A DNA stretch of 9,089 nt from Caldilinea sp. (GTDB lineage: Bacteria; Chloroflexota; Anaerolineae; Caldilineales; Caldilineaceae), in assembly GCA_026389955.1 (NCBI GenBank), contig JAPLGY010000192.1, positions 1 through 9,089 of the forward strand. Reading direction: 5' to 3'. The position numbers and the translations under genes were made by a program. A model generated the notes under the pieces. It saw nothing but the letters and a program-made list of their open reading frames with translations. It searched no databases and was not told the origin of the DNA. Each line of letters starts with the position of its first letter. Position 1 is the first letter of the stretch. Shown piece after piece: positions 1 to 7,116 of this stretch.

Positions 1-1002
1 CCCCAGCCCCTGCAGCACCAGACCGATCCCGACCGAACCTGCCAGCATGACCCCCAGCCCAGGAGCCTGGCCGACCAGCCAGGCCAGCCAGGCCCCCAAC
101 GCCACCCCCAGCACCCCGCCGGCCAGGCTGAGCAGCAGCGCCTCCCCCAAAAACATCCGCAAAATCCGCCAGCGGCTCCAGCCCACCGCCCGCAGCACCC
201 CGATCTCGCGCGTGCGTTCAAGAACACTCATGACCATGGCACTCATCATGCCCAGCCCCCCAATCAACACCGCGATCGCCGAAATCCCCCAGGCAAATCC
301 CTGCAGATAGGCCGTCCACTGTTCGCTGGCCGAGTAGCCGCTCGCCTTGCTCACCGTGACCTCCCGGTCCAGTGCCTGAATGCGCTCGACCACAGCCTCT
401 GCATCGGCGTTGCGCCGTAACCCGATCTGAAACAGGCTGACCTTGCGTTGCTTTTGGGCGATCTCCTTGGCATCTTCCAACACCATCACCCCACCGGATT
501 CTTCCATCCCCTGACCCGTCTCATAGATGCCGACGATCCGAAAAGGCACCCCGTTGATGGGCAGGATGTCGTCGACACGTTTTTTAAGCGCATCCGCCCC
601 CCGGCGCCCCACCGCGATCTGCCCCGCCCGCACCACCGGCTTCCCCTCGACAATCCGGTAATGCGCCATCGCCACACTGCCGGGGGGATAGCCGTAGACC
701 AGAAAATAGGGGGTCCCTTCAAAGGCAATCCAGGAAAAAACCCCTGGGTCCACATTGCTCACCCCCGCCAAGGCGTTGATGCGCGGCCCCAAGCTCTCGT
801 CCAGGCTGCTGAAGACGACATCGTAGGCGTTCTTCTGGGTCACAAGCAGGTCGTTGCTCAGACCGATCGCCCCACCATAGTTGTCAGCCAGACCGTCCGC
901 CATCGCCCCCAAAGAGACCACCGAGGCCACCCCCACGGCGATCCCCAGCACGGTCAGAAAGGTACGGGTAAACCGACGCCACAGGTTGTAAAGAACAATC
1001 AC
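1..1002 (-). CDS. MacB/FtsX-type ABC transporter permease, partial (C-terminus beyond left edge)
   Basis: The minus strand is open without a stop from 1002 to base 1 (334 codons). Seen: an N-terminal membrane helix at about residues 14-33, an extracytoplasmic region of about 200 residues, a second helix at about 236-256, then the conserved cytoplasmic FtsX stretch SVLERTREIGVLRAVGWSRW (259-278) and a third helix at about 283-312. This is the MacB periplasmic-core plus FtsX layout of permeases that work with a separate ATPase in lipoprotein, macrolide or peptide export; the substrate cannot be told. The start is GTG at 1002, with GAAAGGAG at 1020-1013 ten bases upstream; TTG at 1008 is an in-frame alternative only four bases from the same site. 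The last membrane helix lies outside the window. The partner ATPase is not visible and may lie further left. Confidence 0.9.
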   Translation of the reverse strand, partial: MIVLYNLWRRFTRTFLTVLGIAVGVASVVSLGAMADGLADNYGGAIGLSNDLLVTQKNAYDVVFSSLDESLGPRINALAGVSNVDPGVFSWIAFEGTPYFLVYGYPPGSVAMAHYRIVEGKPVVRAGQIAVGRRGADALKKRVDDILPINGVPFRIVGIYETGQGMEESGGVMVLEDAKEIAQKQRKVSLFQIGLRRNADAEAVVERIQALDREVTVSKASGYSASEQWTAYLQGFAWGISAIAVLIGGLGMMSAMVMSVLERTREIGVLRAVGWSRWRILRMFLGEALLLSLAGGVLGVALGAWLAWLVGQAPGLGVMLAGSVGIGLVLQGLG

Positions 1003-1033
1003 GGCCAATCCACTCCTTTCGGTTCTCTTCTCA

Positions 1034-1062
1034 ATTGTAATCCGTCTATGCAGGCTGTTCAA
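1034..1062 (-). promoter_or_regulatory. Sigma70-type promoter for the ABC permease
   Basis: On the minus strand TTGAAC (1062-1057) and TACAAT (1039-1034) are separated by exactly 17 bases, about 30 bases upstream of the permease start. The match is 4/6 and 5/6 to the housekeeping consensus. Function is inferred from sequence only. Confidence 0.55.
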
Positions 1063-1130
1063 CCGCCGAATGGACAGGCAGATACTGCCCTGTTGGACAA
1101 TCTGGCACTGCATTACCCCCTGGCGTCAAA

Positions 1131-1160
1131 TTGGTTGTCGGACAACCGCTGCGCTATAAT
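1131..1160 (+). promoter_or_regulatory. Promoter for the VTT-yqeY-pgpH gene run
   Basis: A perfect TATAAT lies at 1155-1160, with TTGGTT at 1131-1136 (18-base spacer, weak -35). Expected transcription start is near 1167, upstream of the three candidate ATGs at 1221, 1236 and 1251. This argues against translation from codons at or before 1131. The weak -35 and the palindrome inside the spacer suggest a regulated promoter. Confidence 0.5.
1133..1147. promoter_or_regulatory. Palindromic putative operator inside the rightward promoter
   Basis: GGTTGTC-G-GACAACC is a perfect 7+7 inverted repeat around one central base. It overlaps the 3' part of the -35 and the spacer of the promoter whose -10 is at 1155-1160, a position where a bound repressor would block RNA polymerase. 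The TTGTCnGACAA shape resembles sites of GntR-type dimeric regulators, but no regulator gene is in the window, so that assignment is speculative. Confidence 0.4.
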
Positions 1161-1210
1161 CTCCAGCATGCGATGCTGTGGAGTTGCCAGATTTCAAATC
1201 CAAACGGACG

Positions 1211-1255
1211 CCGACGCACGATGGGCCGACGTACGATGGGCCGACGCACGATGAG
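1211..1255 (+). repeat. Three tandem 15-bp units, each with an in-frame ATG
   Basis: Units CCGACGCACGATGGG (1211-1225), CCGACGTACGATGGG (1226-1240) and CCGACGCACGATGAG (1241-1255) differ by one or two bases. The length is a multiple of three, so every copy reads Arg-Arg-Thr-Met in the frame of the downstream membrane protein, giving possible starts at 1221, 1236 and 1251. Confidence 0.9.
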
Positions 1256-1973
1256 CAGCCTTCGTCGGCAGGGTTTCAGGGCAAGGCACAGCCTTCTCTG
1301 GCGTCTGGGTGGGGTCTTGTTGGCAGGGTGGCTGGGTTGGCTCTGTTGGCAACTGGGTCCCTGGCTCTGGACGACCGTGCAGGATGAGGTGGCGTTGGAA
1401 AAATTTGTGGCCACGCTCGGTCTCTGGGGACCCTTGACGCTGGTAGGACTCAACGCGGTTCAGATCGTCGTAGCCCCCCTGCCTGGCTACGTCATGCAAA
1501 TTGCGGCAGGTTATCTGTATGGGCCTTTGTGGGGGGGCATTCTCGGCGCGCTGGGGGTGCTGATCGGGGGCATGCTGGCGATGGGGATCGCGCGAGCCCT
1601 GGGCAAACCGGTCGTGGAACGTCTGGTGGGGCGTGGCCGGTTGGCGCAGTGGACAGACGTTTCTTTCAGCAGCAGCACATGGGTCTGGTTTCTGATCTTG
1701 TTGGCCCCGACAGGGGATCTGCCTTATTTTTTGGCGGGCCTTGCCCAGATCTCTTTTACAAAAATTTTGTTGTTGACACTGGCCATTCGTGTCCCGACCA
1801 CCATGCTGGTCGCAGCGGTCGGTGCAGGGGTCTGGCTGCTGCCGGCCTGGCAGCTGGCAGCCCTGCTGGCCCTCCTGGGGCTGGCCTCGCTCGGGATGAT
1901 CCGCTACCAGGACAAAGTGCAGGCGCTCGTGGACCGAAGGGTGCAGCGCCGATTATCGGGAGAGGAGCCATGA
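1221..1973 (+). CDS. VTT-domain (TVP38/TMEM64, DedA-like) membrane protein
   Basis: An integral membrane protein of 250 residues from ATG 1221 (240 from ATG 1251). Seen: a basic N-terminus, a helix at about 28-50, then the VTT domain with [20 protein letters not shown] (87-106), a glycine-rich helix at about 106-127, the segment [15 protein letters not shown] (160-174), two further helices and a basic C-terminal tail. This pattern is typical of the SNARE-associated/TVP38 superfamily, whose DedA branch includes lipid-carrier transporters and scramblase-like proteins; the exact substrate is unknown. The start is uncertain: none of the three ATGs in the 15-bp repeats has a strong ribosome site (ACGGACG at about 1204-1210 is the best). 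Its TGA overlaps the yqeY start by ATGA, implying translational coupling. Confidence 0.85.
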   Translation: MGRRTMGRRTMSSLRRQGFRARHSLLWRLGGVLLAGWLGWLCWQLGPWLWTTVQDEVALEKFVATLGLWGPLTLVGLNAVQIVVAPLPGYVMQIAAGYLYGPLWGGILGALGVLIGGMLAMGIARALGKPVVERLVGRGRLAQWTDVSFSSSTWVWFLILLAPTGDLPYFLAGLAQISFTKILLLTLAIRVPTTMLVAAVGAGVWLLPAWQLAALLALLGLASLGMIRYQDKVQALVDRRVQRRLSGEEP

Positions 1974-2437
1974 TGGATGAGCTTGCTTTGACACTGGCAG
2001 AACGCATCGACGCAGACCTTAAGCAAGCGATGCGTGACCGCAATGAAACGGTCAAGTTGACCCTGCGCGCCCTCAAGACCGCCATCTTGCAGGCACGCAC
2101 CAGCGGCAAAAGCGCCCATGAGGTGGGAGACGCTGAAATTCTCGACCTCATCCGCAAAGAAGCCAAACGACGCATCGAGACCGCCGCAGAGTTTGAAAAA
2201 TTGGGAGCCCCAGAACGGGCAGAAGCAGAACGGCAAGAACATGCTGTGCTCGTCCGATACCTGCCACCACAGCTGTCAACCGCAGAAGTAGAGGAGATCG
2301 CGCGAGCGGTTATCGCTGAGCTCGGCGCAAGCTCCCTCCAACAACTGGGCCAGGTGATGGCGGCGGTGCTGGCACGAACAGGCCGACAAGCCGACGGCAA
2401 GACCGTCAATCAGATTGTGCGCAGCCTGCTCCAATAA
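1970..2437 (+). CDS. yqeY: YqeY/GatB-like domain protein
   Basis: A 155-residue soluble protein matching the usual length of about 150 for YqeY. Seen: the N-terminal helix pair with [11 protein letters not shown], the charged helix [17 protein letters not shown], the turn RYLPPQLS, and the C-terminal signature [11 protein letters not shown] then [14 protein letters not shown]. The family is related to the tail domain of GatB, the tRNA-dependent amidotransferase subunit, and is thought to bind tRNA or aminoacyl-tRNA; its cellular role is not settled. Start: ATG 1970 overlaps the previous stop and has GGGAG at 1958-1962 seven bases upstream; the adjacent ATG 1973 has AGGAG at 1963-1967 five bases upstream, so either could be used. 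Its TAA is four bases before the pgpH ATG. Confidence 0.93.
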   Translation: MMDELALTLAERIDADLKQAMRDRNETVKLTLRALKTAILQARTSGKSAHEVGDAEILDLIRKEAKRRIETAAEFEKLGAPERAEAERQEHAVLVRYLPPQLSTAEVEEIARAVIAELGASSLQQLGQVMAAVLARTGRQADGKTVNQIVRSLLQ

Positions 2438-2441
2438 ACGC

Positions 2442-4451
2442 ATGTGGCAAGCCCTTCAACAGAGCTGGGCAATCGCCCGCCGTAGAATGCCACAGGCTCG
2501 GCTGCATCGTTCGATCTTGTCATTGGGAATGCTCGGCGCGCTGGCAATTCTGCTCAGCGTTCTGCTGGCATGGCAGCTCCCCTACGGCAGCCAACTGCTG
2601 CTGAAACCTGACGAAATCGCCCCCTTCACGGTGATGGCGCCGCAGCGTCTGAACTTTGAGAGCAGCCTCCTGACCGAGCGGGCCCAGGAACGTGCGGCAC
2701 AGCAGGTGCCTGACCAGTACGACGTAGAAGAAACTGCCATTCGCCGCCAGCAGGTCTCGCTGGCGCGCGAACTCCTGGCCCGGATCAGCGCCATCCGCCA
2801 ACAGACAGACGTGACCTTGGCCCGCCAGACGGCGGAGCTGATCGCACTGACGCCGCTGGGTGTCGACGCCACCACCGCCGTCCAGATCCTCTCCCTCTCA
2901 GACGAACAGTGGCAACAGACCGCCCGTGAGGTCCCTGTCGCCCTGGACCGCGCCATGCGCGTCGAAATTCGCGAATCGACGGTCGGCCAGGCCAGACGCA
3001 ACGTACCCAGCCTCCTGAGCAGCACACTCGACGACGACTCGAGCGATGTCACGATCCAGCTGGTCCGCAATCTGATCCTGCCCAACAGTTTCTACAACGC
3101 AGCAGAGAGCGAGCAGCTGCGCGAGGAGGCCCGGGCAGCTGTCCAGCCCCAGTTTGTCACCTTGATCGAAGGAGAAACGATCATTCGCAGCGGCGACCGG
3201 GCCACCGCCGAACAGGTCGAAAAGCTGGCAGCGCTGACCCTGCTGCACACAGAATGGAACCCATGGACAGCTGTCCGCAGTATCCTGCTCACCCTGCTGC
3301 TTTTGACCGTGGGCGTTGCTGCGCTGGCGCGCGTGCAGCGCACACTGTTCACCCGCCTCAACGAACAGGCAATCCTGCTGGCCATCACGGCGCTCTGGCT
3401 GCTGGCTGCCAAAACCCTGATGGTCAACCATCCCTGGTTGCCCTTTCTGTTTCCGCTGGCAAGCTATGCAATTCTCATCGCCATCTTCTGTACACTGCGG
3501 GTCGCACAGGTGCTGCTCCCCCTCTTTGCAGCTGTTCTCCTCTATCTGCTCCCGGCCAATCCAGCCATGTTGCTCTATCAGCTCGTCGGCGCACTCAGCG
3601 CTGTGTGGATCGTCGGGCGCGCAGAGCGGCTGGATTCTTTTCTGTGGGCCGGCCTGGTTGTCTGCCTGAGCAACCTGACGGTCATGTTCGTCATGTTTGC
3701 CCCGTTTGAGGGGTACAGTTCGACGATGTTCTTCGAACTGGTGCTGGTCGTCACAGCCAACGGCCTCCTGAACGCTGCCATCGCCCTGATCGGTTACTTT
3801 TTGCTCGGTAATTTTTTTGGCGTGATCACCCCGCTGCAGCTGACCGAGCTGAGCCGACCCACCCACCCCTTGCTCCGCCAGTTCCTGCTCAAAGCTTCAG
3901 GCACCTACCACCATACCATCCTGGTCAGCAACCTCGCCGAACGCGCAGCGGCAGTGGTCGGAGCCGACGCCCTGCTGGTGCGCGTGGGCGCCTACTACCA
4001 CGACATCGGCAAAACCGTGCGCCCCTATTTCTTCGCCGAAAATATCCTGGATGGCTCCTCCCCCCACGAAAAGCTCGATCCCTGGACGAGTGCCCAGATC
4101 ATCATCAGCCATGTCAAGGACGGGATCGACCTGGCCCAGAAATACAACCTGCCCGAACGCATCCAGGACTTCATCCGAGAACACCACGGACGGTCGCTGG
4201 TCAAGTATTTTTATCTGCTGGCACAACAGCCACAGAACGGGGCGAAAAACGTCGACGAAGCTGCATTTCGCTATCCCGGGCCCAACCCGCGCTCGCGCGA
4301 AACCGCCATTCTGATGCTGGCCGACACCTGCGAGGCGGCCGTGCGCGCCATGCGCCCTTCCACTCGAGAAGAACTGGAAAAGCTGGTCCATCGCCTGGTC
4401 GACGAACGGATCGCCAATGGGGATCTGGATGACTCAGACTTGACCTTATAG
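2442..4451 (+). CDS. pgpH: PgpH/YqfF-type 7TM-HD cyclic-di-AMP phosphodiesterase
   Basis: A 669-residue membrane protein in the 7TMR-HDED + 7TM + HD layout. Seen: helix 1 at about 25-46; an extracytoplasmic helical region at about 47-274; a block of membrane helices at about 275-460; and a cytoplasmic HD domain at about 485-640. Metal-site residues are in place: H490/H491 (TYHHTI), H520-D521 (YYHDIGK), H557 (ISHV), H581-H582 (EHHG) and D628 (LADTCEA); RPYFFAEN follows the HD motif as in the family. Known PgpH enzymes cleave c-di-AMP to pApA and are about 710-720 residues, so this one is slightly short in the extracytoplasmic part. ATG 2442 was chosen; an in-frame TTG at 2415 lies inside yqeY. 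No ribosome site is visible, so coupling to yqeY four bases upstream is likely. No diadenylate cyclase gene is in the window. Confidence 0.93.
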   Translation: MWQALQQSWAIARRRMPQARLHRSILSLGMLGALAILLSVLLAWQLPYGSQLLLKPDEIAPFTVMAPQRLNFESSLLTERAQERAAQQVPDQYDVEETAIRRQQVSLARELLARISAIRQQTDVTLARQTAELIALTPLGVDATTAVQILSLSDEQWQQTAREVPVALDRAMRVEIRESTVGQARRNVPSLLSSTLDDDSSDVTIQLVRNLILPNSFYNAAESEQLREEARAAVQPQFVTLIEGETIIRSGDRATAEQVEKLAALTLLHTEWNPWTAVRSILLTLLLLTVGVAALARVQRTLFTRLNEQAILLAITALWLLAAKTLMVNHPWLPFLFPLASYAILIAIFCTLRVAQVLLPLFAAVLLYLLPANPAMLLYQLVGALSAVWIVGRAERLDSFLWAGLVVCLSNLTVMFVMFAPFEGYSSTMFFELVLVVTANGLLNAAIALIGYFLLGNFFGVITPLQLTELSRPTHPLLRQFLLKASGTYHHTILVSNLAERAAAVVGADALLVRVGAYYHDIGKTVRPYFFAENILDGSSPHEKLDPWTSAQIIISHVKDGIDLAQKYNLPERIQDFIREHHGRSLVKYFYLLAQQPQNGAKNVDEAAFRYPGPNPRSRETAILMLADTCEAAVRAMRPSTREELEKLVHRLVDERIANGDLDDSDLTL

Positions 4452-4454
4452 GAT

Positions 4455-4661
4455 ATGCAGAAGATCAAAGAAGTTTTTCTGCAGGTGCTGCAGGGCATAC
4501 ACCACCCGCGCATCAGATACCCAGAAACCGCTGAGTACCCAGAACGACCTCCTGCGCCTCCTCTCCCGCCACCTGCCCAACGGCCCCGCCAGGAAATCGG
4601 CGGGCTCGAAAAAATCGCCCCCCAGCCAGCCACTACCCCCTCAGCCGCCTTGGAAGGTTGA
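4455..4661 (+). CDS. Doubtful small proline-rich ORF between pgpH and ybeY
   Basis: An open frame of 68 codons fills most of the 227-base gap between pgpH and ybeY. It starts [14 protein letters not shown], runs through [15 protein letters not shown], and becomes proline-rich ([13 protein letters not shown]) before ending just ahead of the ybeY ribosome site. AGGAT touches the ATG too closely to be a good ribosome site. The N-terminal piece loosely recalls the lead segment of NuoI-type ferredoxin subunits (a YPE motif), but no cysteine cluster follows, so I do not assign it. Support is only position and openness; it may be a leader-like small protein or simply a spacer of biased composition. 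Confidence 0.25.
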   Translation: MQKIKEVFLQVLQGIHHPRIRYPETAEYPERPPAPPLPPPAQRPRQEIGGLEKIAPQPATTPSAALEG

Positions 4662-4678
4662 AACGGAGCCGACAACAC

Positions 4679-5056
4679 ATGTTTGACCCAGCCAGTTCGA
4701 TCACAGTCGCAGTCGACGAAGAATATGCCCCCCTCGTCGACGAGTCCGCCATCCAGGCCGCTGTCGCTGCCACCCTGCACCACCTGGGCTGCGCACACGG
4801 CGAGCTGGCCGTCGTGGTGACCACCGATGAAGCCGTACGCGCCCTCAACCGCGAATACCGCGGGCTCGATGCCCCCACAGATGTGCTCAGTTTCGCCGCC
4901 CAGGAGAGCTTGCCCGATGCCCCCGCGCTGGTGCTGCCCCCTGAACTGGCCGCAGAAACAATGGCCTCAAGGCCGCCCTCAACGGCACGCTGCACACAGT
5001 GCGTACACAGCCCAACGCACGTATCGAGCTGGTCGCACTGGTCCTCGTTGCGCTGA
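4679..5056 (+). pseudogene. ybeY: ybeY, rRNA maturation endonuclease, C-terminal half missing
   Basis: The first 93 or so residues are clear YbeY: the strand ELAVVVTTDEAVRALNREYRG (41-61) and the signature DAPTDVLSFAAQE (64-76), then LVLPPEL (84-90). In intact YbeY an LGDI strand and the HxxxHxxxxxH zinc site follow, ending near residue 150-160. Here the frame instead enters dgkA sequence out of register (from about 4945) and reads nonsense to a stop at 5056. The catalytic zinc site is therefore absent and the product should be inactive. Start ATG 4679 has GGAG at 4665-4668 ten bases upstream. YbeY is a metallo-endoribonuclease for 16S 3'-end maturation and ribosome quality control, widely conserved, so its loss here is surprising and could reflect either a real deletion or an assembly error. 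Confidence 0.85.
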
Positions 5057-5307
5057 CAGCGGCTCTCTTGCAGGTCTCGGCCCTCGAATGGGGAATTCTG
5101 GGGTTGACCATTTTTTTGGTGCTGGCCCTCGAATGCGTCAACACTGCCGTCGAAGCAGCTGTCGACCTGGTCTCCCCCACCTACCACCCTCTGGCAGGGG
5201 TCGCCAAAGACGCCGCCGCTGGCGGGATGGTGTTTGCAGTGCTTGCCAGCCTCTGTGTGGCCAGCGCTATCTTCGGGCCACGACTCTGGCAGTTGTTGGC
5301 TGCCTGA
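4945..5307 (+). pseudogene. dgkA: dgkA, diacylglycerol/undecaprenol kinase, N-terminus missing
   Basis: After an in-frame stop at 4942-4944 the frame reads [20 protein letters not shown], then ARIEL, which matches the first amphipathic helix of DgkA without the usual 15-25 leading residues and start codon. The rest is complete: a membrane helix with [17 protein letters not shown], the catalytic signature [15 protein letters not shown] with both Glu and the Asn retained, the KDAAAGGMV motif, and a final helix ending WQLLAA. The family phosphorylates diacylglycerol or undecaprenol in the membrane. The first in-frame start-like codons are CTG 4990 and GTG 4999, with no ribosome site, so efficient expression is unlikely. 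Gene order ybeY-dgkA after pgpH matches the well-known arrangement in Bacillus relatives. Confidence 0.8.
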
Positions 5308-5322
5308 AAGGGCGGACATCCT

Positions 5323-5360
5323 AAAAAAAACAGGCGAGAAAGCTGAATTGCTTTCTCGCC
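5323..5360 (-). terminator. Intrinsic terminator of the lipoprotein gene
   Basis: GGCGAGAAAGC (5333-5343) and GCTTTCTCGCC (5350-5360) form a perfect 11-bp stem with a 6-base loop. Read leftward, two bases later comes a run of eight T (A8 at 5323-5330 on the plus strand). No T run follows on the plus strand, so it should stop leftward transcription only; the rightward pgpH-dgkA transcript would meet the hairpin without a U tract. Confidence 0.9.
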
Positions 5361-5384
5361 CCCAGGGCAACTGCCCCACTCCAA

Positions 5385-6386
5385 TTACCCCGGAAATACC
5401 ACCGAAATATTGAGCGGCGTTGTCTGAAGCAAAGGCGCAAATTTCCCCAGCTGGCGCAGCGCATCCAACGCACCGGCATCGACGCCCGTCATGGCGGACA
5501 ACACTCCCCCATCCAACCCCAATGCCACCAGATTGGCCATTTGGCCGTCATCCCACCGAATCAGCGGCAGCGGATTGCCGTTCAATGTCACCGCCAGCCC
5601 TTCCGGTTTGGTCTGAACATTGACCGACTGAATCCCCAGTTCGGCAACCTGTGCCATCTGGTCGGCGTTCAGATTCAGCCCAGCCAGGGCGTCAGGGGGC
5701 AAAAAGTTGGCAATCATCCCCAACCCCTCCAGCGTACCGACCCCGGTTGCCTCGTACCGAATCGTCAACGGGCCCAAAGCCCCCAACAACCCGGTCGCAA
5801 AGGGGGGCACCCCAAGTTCCCCAAGCACAGCCACGGAGGCTTCCTGCGCCTTCTGGACCAACGCCGCACGGTCCACCGCAGGACCCACCAGTTCCAGGTT
5901 CTCCCCGGCACCAGGGAACGTCATGACAATCCCCAGGCTCATGTTGCTCAACAACGGCAACACCTTGGCCAGGCTATCGGCGTTGTCAATTCCCGCAACC
6001 CCCAAAACCGAACCTAGCGACTCGATGGCCGCCGCATCCCAGTCCAGGCTCAACATCGGCTGGCCGTCTGCATACAAATCAATGCCTTCTGGCGCCAGAT
6101 TGACGAAGGCACTGTCGATCTCAGCTGCCTGTACGGCAGCAATTTGTGCCGGTGTGCGCGCCAGGGCACTCAAGTCGACCCCAAGCGCACCCAGGTCCAG
6201 CCCATCCAGCGAAATCTGCCCTTGCTCGTCGTAGGCAAGCACGACAGCCGGAAGATCGACCACCACATCGCCGGCTGCGGCCGACGCGGCCAGCTCACCC
6301 TGCCCAGGCCGTGACATACAGCCGGCGAGTGCAGCAGACAACACCCACGGCATCAAAAAGATGAATGCCAGCCGTTTTTTCTGCAT
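5385..6386 (-). CDS. Lipoprotein with an internally duplicated domain, function unknown
   Basis: A 333-residue secreted lipoprotein. Seen: a type II signal peptide with basic residues at 3-5, a hydrophobic core at about 6-19 and the lipobox L20-A-G-C23, the predicted lipidated cysteine. A low-complexity linker follows. Two copies of a domain are visible: residues 78-159 and 240-333 share AxxVxxxxIxxxxVxxxPEG, a short strand containing DGQP or NGNP then LxxLxWD or LIRWD, a leucine-rich helix, and a closing strand ending VMTFPG or VVFPG. The second copy ends the protein. Start ATG 6386 has AAGGAGA eight to nine bases upstream; an upstream in-frame start at 6407 lies before the ribosome site. 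I recognise no named family; the strand pattern suggests a surface or ligand-binding role, which is a guess. It is transcribed alone, convergent with dgkA. Confidence 0.85.
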   Translation of the reverse strand: MQKKRLAFIFLMPWVLSAALAGCMSRPGQGELAASAAAGDVVVDLPAVVLAYDEQGQISLDGLDLGALGVDLSALARTPAQIAAVQAAEIDSAFVNLAPEGIDLYADGQPMLSLDWDAAAIESLGSVLGVAGIDNADSLAKVLPLLSNMSLGIVMTFPGAGENLELVGPAVDRAALVQKAQEASVAVLGELGVPPFATGLLGALGPLTIRYEATGVGTLEGLGMIANFLPPDALAGLNLNADQMAQVAELGIQSVNVQTKPEGLAVTLNGNPLPLIRWDDGQMANLVALGLDGGVLSAMTGVDAGALDALRQLGKFAPLLQTTPLNISVVFPG

Positions 6387-6490
6387 GAGGAAATCTCCTT
6401 GTTGCAATTGCGTTTCGGTTTCAAATATGTTCTGTCCCCGCTCTGGGCGGCTTGGAGAGGCAAACCGGCAGCAGCCAGCCTGCCCGTCCT

Positions 6491-6519
6491 ATTCTAGCAC
6501 ACGGCAGCAGTTTGTACAA
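6491..6519 (-). promoter_or_regulatory. Promoter for the lipoprotein gene
   Basis: On the minus strand TTGTAC (6519-6514) and TAGAAT (6496-6491) are 17 bases apart, and TGC precedes the -10, giving an extended -10 (TGCTAGAAT). It lies about 105 bases upstream of the ATG, leaving a leader of about 100 bases. The -35 is embedded in the palindrome TTGTACAA (6512-6519). Confidence 0.5.
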
Positions 6520-6559
6520 CAGGCCCACCCAATTTCCCAATTTTCCTGAACAGGGCTTT

Positions 6560-6654
6560 TCAAAAGTCATATGGGTGCAGTAGGAGCTTGATCGCCTCAT
6601 CGGGGCGGGCAGCAAAGATGCGCCGTTGCCCTGTGTGTCTATAATGGATGGAAC
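6560..6654 (-). pseudogene. C-terminal scrap of an unidentified gene next to the intron remnant
   Basis: Read leftward from the putative intron boundary, one frame gives SIHYRHTGQRRIF, AARPDEAIKLLLHPYDF and a TGA at 6562-6560. The composition (alternating charged and hydrophobic residues, a regular helix AARPDEAIKLLL) looks like a true protein C-terminus rather than chance, but it is only about 31 residues and I do not recognise the family. It sits on the same strand as the pglZ fragment on the other side of the intron remnant, so it may be the far end of pglZ or of a gene downstream of it. Upstream of 6655 the frame would run into intron-like sequence. Confidence 0.35.
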
Positions 6655-7116
6655 GTGCGACACGAAGTCGCTTGATAGAATACAGTTAGGCGTGAATAAT
6701 GCCGGGACTGGCTCCGTGACGACCGGATGTGGCTACCCTGGCCTGCGTTGCTGGTAACGGCAGGGTGGGAAGCCTGGGGGACAATGGATTGCTCACGGCC
6801 AGCTACAAGGTGGTGAGCGGGCTAGCCAAAGTGCCAAAGAGGAGCCGTAGGGCGAATTTCTGATAAACCTCGTTACATTAGAACGGCGCAAGTAGCTGCC
6901 AGCGATCCACAAGATTGCGAAGCGCCGTGACCAAAAAGGTAAGCCATCAGGGAGTGGCGCTGTCTCATCGCCATTTCGTCGTTCGTAGCATGGCCGGGGG
7001 ATAGGAAGCCTCTAAAGGCACACAGTTGTCTATCAAGCGGAACGTGGTAAGCCCCACCAGTCCCATGTGCAAACGTGGTAGCCCAAGCGCAAGCAAGTCA
7101 AGTATACGTTTTTTTT
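6655..7116 (+). mobile_element. 5' fragment of a group II intron (domain I), truncated
   Basis: This stretch has no convincing coding frame. It begins GTGCGACACGAAGTCGC, a GUGYG-type intron 5' end that folds at once into GCGAC/GTCGC, and continues with many small stems such as GGC/GCC around 6690-6708. A purine-rich, RNA-like run around 6810-6860 reads GTGGTGAGCGGGCTAGCC then AAAGTGCCAAAGAGGAG. The segment CAAGCGGAACGTGGTAAGCC (7035-7054) resembles a conserved part of domain I in bacterial group II introns. No reverse-transcriptase reading frame, domain V hairpin or intron 3' end is present, so it cannot splice or move. The right end abuts pglZ at about 7117-7124, next to a run of eight T (7109-7116). 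I found no clear exon-binding complement to the flank, so the exact 5' boundary is provisional. Confidence 0.6.

Noticed and set aside
448..1254. Long plus-strand frame of 268 codons across the permease region.
   Set aside because: It is the shadow of the minus-strand MacB/FtsX permease, rich in His, Pro and Arg, with no family features, and it runs through the promoter region.
2898..3866. Long minus-strand frame of 322 codons within pgpH.
   Set aside because: The opposite strand carries an unmistakable 7TM-HD protein; the minus frame is glutamine/cysteine-rich nonsense produced by its codon bias.
4455..4661. Possible NuoI (complex I ferredoxin subunit) fragment, from the YPE-containing N-terminus.
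   Set aside because: No CxxCxxC cluster follows in any frame and the similarity is limited to a few residues.
5364..5375. GGGCAACTGCCC as a second hairpin after the terminator.
   Set aside because: The loop would be only two bases and no T run follows on the plus strand.
6421..6663. Minus-strand frame of 80 codons spanning the lipoprotein promoter.
   Set aside because: It crosses a good promoter and the putative intron boundary, and a different frame of the same strand gives the more protein-like C-terminus ending at 6560.
6838..6880. GAGCCGTAGGGCGAA as a possible group II intron domain V.
   Set aside because: The characteristic short stem with GAAA loop and matching 3' strand is absent, and the position inside domain I-like sequence is wrong.
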